A program made the position numbers and the translations under genes. Positions 13,211 to 21,714 of a stretch of DNA of 37,805 nucleotides are shown here, piece after piece (the stretch's first letter is position 1; each line of letters begins with the position of its first letter). The notes below the pieces were generated by a model. It saw only the letters and a list, made by a program, of their open reading frames with translations, had not been told where the DNA came from and searched no databases. This stretch comes from Bacteroidales bacterium UBA4230 (GTDB taxonomy: Bacteria; Bacteroidota; Bacteroidia; Bacteroidales; UBA932), in assembly GCA_002395605.1 (NCBI GenBank), contig DGXO01000065.1, forward strand, positions 1 to 37,805. Reading direction: 5' to 3'.

Positions 13211-15397
13211 ATGAAAACTGTTGTCAAACTGTTGGCGTTGGCGCTGGTGCTTGGCGCCTGTACGGCCAAGAAAGAACCGGTGGACTACGTGAATCCGTAT
13301 ATCGGCAACGTGAGCCACCTCTTGGTGCCCACTTTTCCCACGGTCCAGCTGCCCAATTCCATGCTGCGCGTGTATCCGGAGCGGGCCGATTACACTTCCG
13401 AGTACGTGAACGGCCTGCCGGTGATAGTGACAAACCACCGGGAAAGGTCGGCCTTTAAACTCAGCGTCACCTCCCGTGGAAAACTGGCCCCTGTGATTCC
13501 GGTAACATATGACAATGAACACATTACGCCCTACGGATTCTCCGTAGACCTGGAGGATGGGGCTATTCATGCCGATTATGCCGTGAACCACCAGAGTGCC
13601 GTTTACCGCCTCAATTTCCGGGAGGGTGAGCCGGCGGTGCTGCTGTCTTCCGGAAACGGGTCGGTGGCGCTTAGCGGCAACCTTCTCACCGGCTGGCAGA
13701 CGGTATCCGGCCAAACCCGCGTGTATGTGGCCATGGAATTCCAGGAGACGCCCTCCGAAGCCGGAGCCTTGGCCCATGGACAGATAACGGAGAGGAAAAG
13801 CGACGAAGGCCGCAGCGCCTGTATCGGCCTGAGGTTCAAGGAGAAGGAGATCCATCTCCGCTACGGGGTTTCGTTCATCAGCACAGAGCAGGCACTGAAG
13901 AACCTGCGCCGTGAAACTGATACCTATGACGTTGGGATAGTTGCTGCCGCAGGCCGAAAAATCTGGAACGAAAAACTTGGCCGCATTGCAGTCAAAGGCG
14001 GCACCGAGGAGCAGAAGACGGTCTTTTACACCTCCTATTACAGGACTTTCGAGCGCCCGATCTGCATGAGCGAAGACGGTCTCTACTGGAGCGCTTTTGA
14101 TGGTAAGGTGCATGAGGACGGCGGCGTTCCCTTCTACAACGACGACTGGATTTGGGACACCTACCGCGCCGCCCATCCGCTCAGGGTGGTGATGGACCGT
14201 CCCGTGGAGGAAGCCGTCCTGGCCTCTTTCCTCAGGATGGCGGACCAGAACGGCACGGGCTGGGCTCCAACCTTCCCGGAAGTTGACGGTGATACCCGCA
14301 GGATGAATTCCAACCACACCATTGCCACCTTTGCAGATGCAATAGTGAAGGGCCTGGACCTTGATGTCCAGAAAGCCCGTGACGCCTCCTATGGTGCCCT
14401 GCAGCACAAGACGCTGGCTCCATGGTGCGGAAATCCCGCCGGCGCCATAGACCGCTTCTTCTGGGCCAACGGCTATATGCCGGCTCTTGCCGAAGGGGAG
14501 ACGGAGACCGATCCCAACGTCCATCCCTTCGAGAAACGCCAGCCTGTGGCAGTTACCCTTGGCACATCCTACGACTGCTGGTGCATGGCCCGCATAGCCG
14601 AGGCCGCAGGAGACGCCGTGCTGGTTTCCCTTGCCACAAAGGCGGCGTCCTTCTACAAAAACCTCTACAACCCGGCCACGGGCTTTTTCCATCCCAAGGA
14701 CGCGCGCGGGAACTTTATCGAACCCTTCGACTACAGTTTCCCCGGCGGCATGGGCGCCCGTGAGTATTACGGTGAGAACAACGGCTGGGTGTACCGCTGG
14801 GACGTACAGCACGACATCGAGGGTCTTGTGAGCCTCATGGGCGGTCCTGAGGCCTTTGTGCGTAAGTTGGACGAAACCTTCGCCACCCCGCTGGGCCGCA
14901 GCAAGTACGAGTTCTTTGCCAAGCTCCCGGACCATACTGGCAACGTGGGACAGTTCTCCATGGCCAATGAGCCTTCCCTCCACGTGCCTTACCTGTACAA
15001 TTACGCCGGCGCCGCCTGGAAGACTCAGAAGCGTATCCGCCAGCTCCTGGACACCTGGTTCAGGGCCGACCTCATGGGCGTTCCCGGCGACGAAGACGGC
15101 GGCGGCATGACATCCTTCGTGGTGTGGTCGTCCGTAGGCCTGTACCCCGTTACTCCGGGCAAGGCCGAATACGCCATAGGCAGCCCCCTCTTTACGGAAG
15201 CCAGCCTGCATCTCTCTAACGGAAAGACGTTTACGGTGAAGGCCGATGGCGCCTCCCGCGACAATAAATACATCCAGGGCGCCAGACTCAACGGAAAGGA
15301 GTGGAACAGAGCCTTCCTCAGCCACGAAGACCTGATGGCCGGTGGCGTACTGGAACTCACTATGGGGAATGAACCTAATAAAGCATGGGGAAAATGA
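13211..15397 (+). CDS. GH92 alpha-mannosidase lipoprotein
   Basis: A 728-residue lipoprotein (lipobox LGAC, Cys17), the usual size for GH92, a calcium-dependent family of exo-alpha-mannosidases. The N-terminal beta domain starts VDYVNPYIGN. The (alpha/alpha)6 domain includes YTSYYRTFERP, DDWIWDTYRAAHPL, NNGWVYRWDVQHDIEGL, MANEPSLHVPYLYNYAGAAWKTQ (putative acid E587) and GDEDGGGMTSFVVWSSVGLYPVTPG. Some family positions are changed (GDEDGG rather than the common GNEDCG), so linkage specificity may be unusual. It is preceded by 14 bases after the esterase-GH43 and overlaps the GH31 start (ATGA). It probably trims alpha-mannose side chains at the cell surface or in the periplasm. Confidence 0.93.
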   Translation: MKTVVKLLALALVLGACTAKKEPVDYVNPYIGNVSHLLVPTFPTVQLPNSMLRVYPERADYTSEYVNGLPVIVTNHRERSAFKLSVTSRGKLAPVIPVTYDNEHITPYGFSVDLEDGAIHADYAVNHQSAVYRLNFREGEPAVLLSSGNGSVALSGNLLTGWQTVSGQTRVYVAMEFQETPSEAGALAHGQITERKSDEGRSACIGLRFKEKEIHLRYGVSFISTEQALKNLRRETDTYDVGIVAAAGRKIWNEKLGRIAVKGGTEEQKTVFYTSYYRTFERPICMSEDGLYWSAFDGKVHEDGGVPFYNDDWIWDTYRAAHPLRVVMDRPVEEAVLASFLRMADQNGTGWAPTFPEVDGDTRRMNSNHTIATFADAIVKGLDLDVQKARDASYGALQHKTLAPWCGNPAGAIDRFFWANGYMPALAEGETETDPNVHPFEKRQPVAVTLGTSYDCWCMARIAEAAGDAVLVSLATKAASFYKNLYNPATGFFHPKDARGNFIEPFDYSFPGGMGAREYYGENNGWVYRWDVQHDIEGLVSLMGGPEAFVRKLDETFATPLGRSKYEFFAKLPDHTGNVGQFSMANEPSLHVPYLYNYAGAAWKTQKRIRQLLDTWFRADLMGVPGDEDGGGMTSFVVWSSVGLYPVTPGKAEYAIGSPLFTEASLHLSNGKTFTVKADGASRDNKYIQGARLNGKEWNRAFLSHEDLMAGGVLELTMGNEPNKAWGK

Positions 15398-17694
15398 AAA
15401 GAGGATTAGGAATACTGTTGGCCCTTATGGCCGTGGCTTGCGGCCCCAGAGGGCCATGGCACAAGACCGCCCATGGCCTTTCGGCCGATGGAAGTAAGGC
15501 CCGGGTGGAAGTCATTTGCTACACCCCTGAGATTATCCGGGTGGTGAAATCTCCGCTGTATGCGCCGGAGGATTTATCAGCCTCAGGGTCGGTTGTGCTT
15601 AAGCCCGGCAAGGTGAGCTTCCGGGTGCGGGAGACGGCGCCCGGAACAGTGGAACTCACTACGTCGGCCCTGAAGGTGAAACTGGACATGGGGAGCTGCA
15701 CGGTGGCATTCTATACCACTGAAGGGAAGCTTCTTACCGGAGAACTCTCCGATGCCATGCATTTAGGGTCTTCGTCGGAGCACTTCCGCGTGTGCCAGTC
15801 CTTCTCCCTGGAGGCCGATGAAGCTGTCTTCGGGCTGGGCCAGCACAAAGGGAGCGGTCTCAACCAGCATGGAAAGCACTGGCATCTGGAGAACGTGAAT
15901 ACGGAGATCGGCATACCCCTGCTGCATTCGGTCAAGGGCTATGCCCTTTTCTGGGACAACGCTTCGCCAACGGAGTTCCACTGCAACCAGACGGATTATT
16001 ACTTCGATTCCCAGGCGGGCGAGCACTGCGATTATTACCTGCTGTATGGCGGAGATGCCGACGGCGTGGTGCGGCAGATCCGTACCCTCACCGGCGCGGC
16101 TCCCATGAACCCGCTCTGGGCTTTTGGTTTCCACCAGTCAAGGGAGCGCTATGTCTCGCAGGATGAGCTTGTTTCCGTGGTTAAGCGTTACCGTGAACTT
16201 GAGGTGCCGCTTGACGGCATAATCCAGGACTGGCAGTACTGGGGAGACCATGACCACTGGAACGCCGTGCAGTTCCTGAATCCGCAGTTCCCGGATCCTT
16301 CCGGCATGATGGACGAGGTTCACTCCCTGGGGGCGCACGCACTTATATCCGTGTGGCCTTCCTTCGGCCCTCAAACGCAGATTTTCAAAGACTTGGAGGC
16401 GGAGAACCTGCTTCTTCCCCAGAGCACTTTCCCGCAGGGATACGGCGTAAGAGTGTATGACCCCTGGAACGCGCGCGCCCGCGATATATATTGGTCATAT
16501 ATGGAGAAATACCTCTGGAACGCCGGACTGGACGGCTGGTGGCTGGATGCCACGGAACCGGAACACCAGCCCGTAGAGCCAGGGGATTATGACTATAAGA
16601 GCCCTCTGGGAACTTACCGGGCCCTCCGCAACAGTTTCCCTCTGTACAGCGTGGGCGGAGTGTACGACCACCAACGTGCCCTTACACGCAGCCGCCGTGT
16701 GATGATTCTCACGCGCAGCGCTACCGCAGGTCTTCAGCGTTACGGCGCCCATGTGTGGTCCGGAGACCTGGTTTCCAGCTGGGAAAGCCTTCGGGACCAG
16801 ATAACATCGGCCCTTAACCTGTCCCTTTGCGGCATCCCTTACCATAATTCCGACATCGGAGGTTTCTTCTGTGCCGAAACTTACCCTGGCGGGAATCAGA
16901 ATCCGGGTTTCCGGAAACTTTACGGCCGATGGATGCAGCTGGCGGTGTTTACCGGCATGATGCGAAGCCACGGAACCCACACGCCCCGGGAGATTTTCCA
17001 GTTTGGAGAGCGTGGAAATGCCGATTTTGATATCCAGGAAAGCGCCATCCGGTTGCGTTACAGGCTGCTTCCCTATATATACAGCCAGGCCTGGAAGGTC
17101 ACTTCCCAGGGGGCTTCTCTCATGCGTCCGCTCTTTGCGGAATACCCCGGAACAGAAGGCATCGAGGATGAATTCCTGTTCGGCGACCGCCTTCTGGTCG
17201 CACCGGTCCTTCGTGAGGACGACATTCTGGAGTCTTATCTGCCCGAAGGAGACTGGGTGGGATTCTGGAACGGAATGCGTTTTAACGGCGGCGTCTCCTT
17301 CACCCGCAGCGTGGACCCTGACATAGTCCCGGTTTTTGTAAAATGCGGAACCGTGCTTCCAATCGGCCCGGATGTGCAGTATGCGGCCGAGAAGCCCTGG
17401 GACAGCCTTCAGATAAGGGTTTATACAGGGGCCGACGGCGACTTTACCCTCTATGAAGACGAGGGTGACGGCTATGCCTACGAGAAGGGAGCCTTCAGCA
17501 CCATCGGCTTCCACTGGGACGACGCGTCGGGGAATCTCACCATAGGCTCTCGCAAGGGGACTTTCCCCGGGATGCTGCGGAAACGGGAATTCCGCGTTGT
17601 GCTGGTGCGTCCTGACGCCGGTGCAGGTCTGGACAACGAATCCTGTGACACCATCATCCAATATACCGGCAATTCGGTTACCCTGTCATTCTGA
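15394..17694 (+). CDS. GH31 alpha-xylosidase/alpha-glucosidase lipoprotein
   Basis: A 766-residue lipoprotein (lipobox AVAC, Cys16). It has the GH31 layout: N-terminal beta-sandwich with FGLGQHKGSG, TIM barrel with DGIIQDWQYWGD, nucleophile D385 in WWLDATEPE and acid/base D458 in WSGDLVSSW, then LCGIPYHNSDIGGFF, and a C-terminal DUF5110-like sandwich (YTGADGDFTLYEDEGDGYAYE). The WLDATEPE form is seen in Bacteroidota alpha-xylosidases, so alpha-xylosidase is favoured, with alpha-glucosidase as the alternative. ATG 15394 overlaps the GH92 stop. The last residues LSF and the TGA stop lie within the dispersed repeat at 17685-17710, so the C-terminal end was set by that insertion. Confidence 0.92.
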   Translation: MKRGLGILLALMAVACGPRGPWHKTAHGLSADGSKARVEVICYTPEIIRVVKSPLYAPEDLSASGSVVLKPGKVSFRVRETAPGTVELTTSALKVKLDMGSCTVAFYTTEGKLLTGELSDAMHLGSSSEHFRVCQSFSLEADEAVFGLGQHKGSGLNQHGKHWHLENVNTEIGIPLLHSVKGYALFWDNASPTEFHCNQTDYYFDSQAGEHCDYYLLYGGDADGVVRQIRTLTGAAPMNPLWAFGFHQSRERYVSQDELVSVVKRYRELEVPLDGIIQDWQYWGDHDHWNAVQFLNPQFPDPSGMMDEVHSLGAHALISVWPSFGPQTQIFKDLEAENLLLPQSTFPQGYGVRVYDPWNARARDIYWSYMEKYLWNAGLDGWWLDATEPEHQPVEPGDYDYKSPLGTYRALRNSFPLYSVGGVYDHQRALTRSRRVMILTRSATAGLQRYGAHVWSGDLVSSWESLRDQITSALNLSLCGIPYHNSDIGGFFCAETYPGGNQNPGFRKLYGRWMQLAVFTGMMRSHGTHTPREIFQFGERGNADFDIQESAIRLRYRLLPYIYSQAWKVTSQGASLMRPLFAEYPGTEGIEDEFLFGDRLLVAPVLREDDILESYLPEGDWVGFWNGMRFNGGVSFTRSVDPDIVPVFVKCGTVLPIGPDVQYAAEKPWDSLQIRVYTGADGDFTLYEDEGDGYAYEKGAFSTIGFHWDDASGNLTIGSRKGTFPGMLRKREFRVVLVRPDAGAGLDNESCDTIIQYTGNSVTLSF

Positions 17695-17710
17695 GCGAAG
17701 CGAAGAATCT
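17685..17710 (+). repeat. Dispersed HSERSEES-type repeat, copy 3 (26 bp)
   Basis: Same sequence as copy 2. It supplies the stop codon of the GH31 gene (TGA 17692-17694) and fills most of the gap to the next start at 17723. Like copy 1, it is preceded by CCCT. Confidence 0.88.
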
Positions 17711-17722
17711 AAAACCACACCC

Positions 17723-19837
17723 ATGAATAAGTATCTCATTATCAGTTTCCTCCTTTTCATTCCGGCCCTTCTGGGCGCTCAGGAACTTCCCAAGGACGTT
17801 CTCCGGAATCTTCAGGTCTACAACGTGGTCTATGACCATATGGCCCGTAACGGGTCGGCCGATTCCATGCCGCTTGGCAACGGAGACGTCACCGTGAACG
17901 CCTGGGTGGAGGAATCCCGGGACCTGATGCTGTACATTGGGAAGCAGGACAGCTGGTCCGAGGCCGGCCGGCTTCTGAAGGTTGGCCGCGTGCGCCTTCG
18001 TCTGGCCCCGAACCCCTTCACCGAGGATACCCGTTTTTCGCAGACCCTCAATCTTGCCGACGGCTGCATTGACATTGCGGCAAAATCGGCCGTAGGGAAT
18101 GTTACGGTGAAGGTTTGGGTGGATGCCAACGCCCCGGTAATCCGGCTGGATGTGAAGGCGGACAGGAAAATGTCCCTTTTCGTGAGCAATGACGGCATGA
18201 GGGAGCGGAAGGTGTTCATGGACCGGAAGGTATTTGAGCGCGGAGACACGTTCCGCGGGCTTGCCGGGGCACCATTTGAGGTATCTGAGGATGCCGATAT
18301 CGTCCTTGAAGACCCTTCGGCCGTGGTATGGGCCCATCACAACGGCCGTTCCTTTTATGAGGAGGTGCTTTCCCGCCAGCATGCGGGCTCTCTTGTCGGC
18401 CTGTATGAAGACCCGTACCTTGGCCGCACTTTCGGGGCCGCCATCTCCGGAAAAGGGCTTGTGAAGGCCGATGACCGCACGATGAGGTCGGCCCTGCCCG
18501 GAAAGACTTTCTCCGTGGAGGTGGCCGTCCTTACTGAAAAGGCCCCTGTAGATACTTGGAAGGCCGATGTCCTGGCTCTTCTTGGCCGGAAGGCGGACTA
18601 CAAGGCCCATGTGGGCTGGTGGCACTCCTTCTGGAACCGAAGCTGGATTTTCATTTCAGGAGACCCCGAGGCCGAAAACCTCACCCGAGGATGGCTGTTG
18701 CAGCGTTTCATGATGGCCTGTCAGGGCCGCGGAGCCTGGCCGGTGAAGTTCAACGGCGGATCCCTCACTTTCGACTACGGCAGCTACGATGCCGACTACC
18801 GCCGCTGGGGACCGGGCTTCTGGCATCAGAACCAGCGCCTGCTGTACTGGCCCCTCCTTGCAAGCGGAGACGATGATCTCCTGAGGCCGTGGTTCGACTA
18901 TTATATGCGTCTGCTGCCTTTCCAGAGGGATGTGACAAGGCTACAGTTCGGCCATGACGGCGCGTATTTCCCGGAGACCATGAATCCCTTCGGCCTGTAT
19001 ATACAGGACGACTGGGGCTGGGACAACCCCGGGCAGGCCTCCGACACACGCTGGATACGATACCACTGGTCCGGCGGCCTGGAGATGCTGGCAATGATGA
19101 TAGATGCTTACCATTATTCTCAGGATGAGGCGTTTGCGCGTGACTATGTGATTCCGTTCGCTACGGAAGTGTTGCGCTTTTTTGCCTGCCACTGGCCAAG
19201 GATAAACCACACCATCCGCTTTATACCGGCCAACAGCATAGAGCAGTACTGGGACTGCCTGAATCCTACGGACTACATAGCCGGAATCATGTATGACATT
19301 GCACAGCTTCGTGGGATTCCTGGTGTTCCTGCCGGTCTTCAGGCCGAATGGGACGCCCTTGAAGCCGCCCTGCCGCCGCTTCCTGTCCGGGACGGTAAGA
19401 TTCTTCCCGCCGAGGAATACGGCAAGGGCCGGAATGCGGAGAATCCTGAGCTTTACGCCGTGTTCCCGTTCCGTCTTTTTGGCAAGGGCAGCGAGCTGGC
19501 CATCCGTACATATAAATCCCGCGTTTTCCACGAATCAAATGCGTGCTGGAGCCAGGACAATATCCAGGCGGCCCTGCTGGGGCTCACTGACGACGCTGCG
19601 CGGTTCTGCGTTAAAAAGGCCCATACGCTGGAGCCTTACGGTGTTTCCTTCCCGGGCTTCTGGAAAGCCGGCGGAGACTGGATTCCGGATTTTGACAACG
19701 GAGGTTCCCTTGCAATGGGGCTTCAGTACATGCTGCTCTCCCCGGACGGGGAGGTGAAACCGGCCTGCCCCGGAAACTGGAAGGTTTACTTCAAGCTGAG
19801 GGCTAGGGGCGGAAAAACCGTTGTGCATAAGGATTAA
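17723..19837 (+). CDS. DUF5703-type secreted protein, candidate glycoside hydrolase
   Basis: A 704-residue protein with a signal peptide (MNKYLIISFLLFIPALLGAQ). The N-terminal region, DSMPLGNGDVTVNAWVEESRDLMLYIGKQDSWSEAGRLLKVGRVRLRL, matches the DUF5703 type and is built like the N-terminal sandwich of GH95/GH65-like enzymes. The rest is rich in Trp and aromatics (GWWHSFWNRSW, LTRGWLLQRFMMACQGRGAWPVKFNGG, GPGFWHQNQRLLYWP), as expected for an (alpha/alpha)6 toroid. I infer a glycosidase, but no activity is known to me and the catalytic residues cannot be assigned. Last gene of operon B. The frame is open from 17597, but the ATG at 17723 begins the signal peptide. Confidence 0.78.
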   Translation: MNKYLIISFLLFIPALLGAQELPKDVLRNLQVYNVVYDHMARNGSADSMPLGNGDVTVNAWVEESRDLMLYIGKQDSWSEAGRLLKVGRVRLRLAPNPFTEDTRFSQTLNLADGCIDIAAKSAVGNVTVKVWVDANAPVIRLDVKADRKMSLFVSNDGMRERKVFMDRKVFERGDTFRGLAGAPFEVSEDADIVLEDPSAVVWAHHNGRSFYEEVLSRQHAGSLVGLYEDPYLGRTFGAAISGKGLVKADDRTMRSALPGKTFSVEVAVLTEKAPVDTWKADVLALLGRKADYKAHVGWWHSFWNRSWIFISGDPEAENLTRGWLLQRFMMACQGRGAWPVKFNGGSLTFDYGSYDADYRRWGPGFWHQNQRLLYWPLLASGDDDLLRPWFDYYMRLLPFQRDVTRLQFGHDGAYFPETMNPFGLYIQDDWGWDNPGQASDTRWIRYHWSGGLEMLAMMIDAYHYSQDEAFARDYVIPFATEVLRFFACHWPRINHTIRFIPANSIEQYWDCLNPTDYIAGIMYDIAQLRGIPGVPAGLQAEWDALEAALPPLPVRDGKILPAEEYGKGRNAENPELYAVFPFRLFGKGSELAIRTYKSRVFHESNACWSQDNIQAALLGLTDDAARFCVKKAHTLEPYGVSFPGFWKAGGDWIPDFDNGGSLAMGLQYMLLSPDGEVKPACPGNWKVYFKLRARGGKTVVHKD

Positions 19838-19896
19838 AAAAACCTTAAAACGTGAAATTAAGCGCTTTGTTAAGGGCGCTTTCGTGAAGTTTTTAA
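19834..19896 (+). promoter_or_regulatory. TTAA repeat array upstream of the susC operon
   Basis: TTAA at 19834, 19845, 19858, 19870 and 19893 (steps 11, 13, 12 and 23, that is about one or two helical turns). Members at 19858 and 19870 read TTAAGCGC and TTAAGGGC. The last starts 15 nt before the -7 box, the same distance as in the cotH and GH43 promoters. A 6-bp inverted repeat AAGCGC/GCGCTT (19860-19865, 19876-19881) lies inside it and might be a weak terminator or part of the operator. Confidence 0.5.
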
Positions 19897-19907
19897 CAAT
19901 GCCCGGC

Positions 19908-19915
19908 TTACTTTG
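19908..19915 (+). promoter_or_regulatory. -7 box of operon C (susC operon)
   Basis: TTACTTTG (19908-19915) matches TAnnTTTG at seven of eight positions. There is no TTTG at -33. It gives a leader of about 55 nt before the ATG at 19976, the longest in the locus. Confidence 0.45.
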
Positions 19916-19975
19916 TAAGCAAACACGGCACTTTGAACGCCATTTATAAACCAACACATAATTAATCCATTATTT

Positions 19976-21703
19976 ATGAAAAAACAACTAGTCAGCGTGC
20001 TCCTTGCCGGAGCCATGGTTGCTCCCGTGTTCTTTTCCTGCGAGAGCAGTAAACTCACTGAACTGGACAAGCGTGTCACCGCACTTGAGGGTGCCTGGCA
20101 CGAGACCGAAGTAATTGTCAAGGAAGCTGTTGTCGCAGGTTCCACAATTCTTTCGGCAACCCAGGAGAATGGTGTATGGACCCTTAAGCTCAGCGACGGT
20201 AAAGAGATTGTCATCGCCCCCGCTACCGGCGGCGGCGCCGACGTTACCGTTGAAGAGAAGGCCGACTGCTTTGTGATTACAATCAACGGAACGGCTTACG
20301 CCATTCCCAAGGCTTCACCTATCGGTTCCCTGGTATTCGTCCCCGAATATGGCACCGACCTTGTGACCGTGGGCAACGACGGCGAAACCGTCAAGTTCCT
20401 TGCCACTCCCGCCTTCACTTCCCTTGACGGCATCACCTTCGGCATCGCCGATGCCCGTGAGGTTGCAACCAAGGCCGGTGAGAACCTTTTCAGCGTAAAC
20501 AGCCCCGCTCTTGTGGACGGCCTTCTTGCCGTTAACCTGAGAGGAACCGGCGCCGAGGCCGGGAAGGTGTACATCGTAGCCCTCAAGGCTACCGTGCAGG
20601 GTGCCTCCATCAGCTCCAACTATTTCCGCGTACAGGTGGGCGACGACTTCAGCTTTGATCCCGAAGCCCTTGAAGATCCCGTATTCGCCGACGGCATTTC
20701 CGCCGAAAAGGTTGGTGACAGCTATCGTGCCGCCCTTCCCGCTACAGCGGACTTCCTTGGTGAGTTCGACCTCAAGTCCCTGTTCAAGGAACTGCCCGCA
20801 GGTGACGTAACTTTCGAGCTTGCTCCCGCAGAAGACCAGAACGGTCAGGTTGCTTCCCGCTACGACTTCTTCAAGAGCTGCATCGTAGACGGCCACAACT
20901 GGAAGATGCAGGGCCGTCCCGGCACCAGCTGCTACGATCCCGAAAAAGACGGTATCTATATTTATGCAAAGGTGAACGACCAGATCAAGAGCAAGATCTT
21001 CTGGACCGTCACTGATCCCGTCCGCACCGGCCTTGCTTCCTTCAGCCGTGACGATGATCCTACCTACGGTGACATCCACTACAGCCCTGACTTCCCCGAG
21101 GCACAGCACATGGAATACCGCACAATGGTTCCTGCCGGTGAAAACCACATCAACCTTGTGGAGCTGTTCATGAAGTCCAAGGTTGGTGAGGAGAACGACT
21201 ACCTCTGGTTCCAGCACGGCGATGCCCCCAAGGCTATCGAATGGATCCAGAATCTTTCCATCTCCATTGCAGAACCCGGAGACCTGGTTTATTCCGACGG
21301 TACCACCCTTGCCCTCGGCGACCTTGGCACATCCCTCGCACGCCACTCAAGGGGTCTGTGGTGGCAGAGCACCCAGCCTTCCATCGTATCTTCCCAGCGT
21401 GACAACCTTACCGAAGAGCAGAAGCAGGCCGTGAAGGACGAGTTCGGCACCGAGTGCAACGGTGAAATCATCGGCGGTTGGGACGGCAACGCATGGGATG
21501 TTCACGAGCAGCTTGGCTTTGACCTGACCAATACGGAATTCGTCACCACTTCCGTGTACACCGGTACTGCATTCCGCTTCGGCCTTGGCCTCCGCTTTGA
21601 GTACGACTATGGTCAGATCCGTATCGGCGGATGGCACACTTGCTACATGTTCTTCAACCGCCGTCTGGCCCCCGAAGGAGCAAAGGATATCCAGCCTAAG
21701 TAA
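19976..21703 (+). CDS. Surface lipoprotein, putative glycan-binding protein
   Basis: A 575-residue lipoprotein (lipobox VFFSC, Cys22). After the Cys comes a short coiled coil (LTELDKRVTALE), followed by a WTLKLSDGKEIVIAP segment of the kind found at the N-terminus of Bacteroidota DUF4988/PL29-N-like surface proteins. Repeated beta-rich modules follow. The C-terminal part (GIYIYAKVNDQIKSKIFWTVTD, WEY/WHTCYMFF aromatics) is not one I can name. Standing directly before susC, it is most simply a surface glycan-binding protein, although those more often follow susD. It has no catalytic motif that I recognise. It is first in operon C and should be made in large amounts; susC starts 11 bases on. Confidence 0.6.
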   Translation: MKKQLVSVLLAGAMVAPVFFSCESSKLTELDKRVTALEGAWHETEVIVKEAVVAGSTILSATQENGVWTLKLSDGKEIVIAPATGGGADVTVEEKADCFVITINGTAYAIPKASPIGSLVFVPEYGTDLVTVGNDGETVKFLATPAFTSLDGITFGIADAREVATKAGENLFSVNSPALVDGLLAVNLRGTGAEAGKVYIVALKATVQGASISSNYFRVQVGDDFSFDPEALEDPVFADGISAEKVGDSYRAALPATADFLGEFDLKSLFKELPAGDVTFELAPAEDQNGQVASRYDFFKSCIVDGHNWKMQGRPGTSCYDPEKDGIYIYAKVNDQIKSKIFWTVTDPVRTGLASFSRDDDPTYGDIHYSPDFPEAQHMEYRTMVPAGENHINLVELFMKSKVGEENDYLWFQHGDAPKAIEWIQNLSISIAEPGDLVYSDGTTLALGDLGTSLARHSRGLWWQSTQPSIVSSQRDNLTEEQKQAVKDEFGTECNGEIIGGWDGNAWDVHEQLGFDLTNTEFVTTSVYTGTAFRFGLGLRFEYDYGQIRIGGWHTCYMFFNRRLAPEGAKDIQPK

Positions 21704-21714
21704 TTGTCCTCCGT

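Noticed and set aside
13178..15325. 715-codon open frame on the minus strand
   Set aside because: It lies fully opposite the GH92 gene, which has family motifs, a lipobox and operon spacing. The antisense frame has no recognisable domain and is a product of codon bias.
19860..19881. Terminator between operons B and C
   Set aside because: The stem is only 6 bp with a 10-nt loop and no T-run directly after it. It is listed only as part of the regulatory region.
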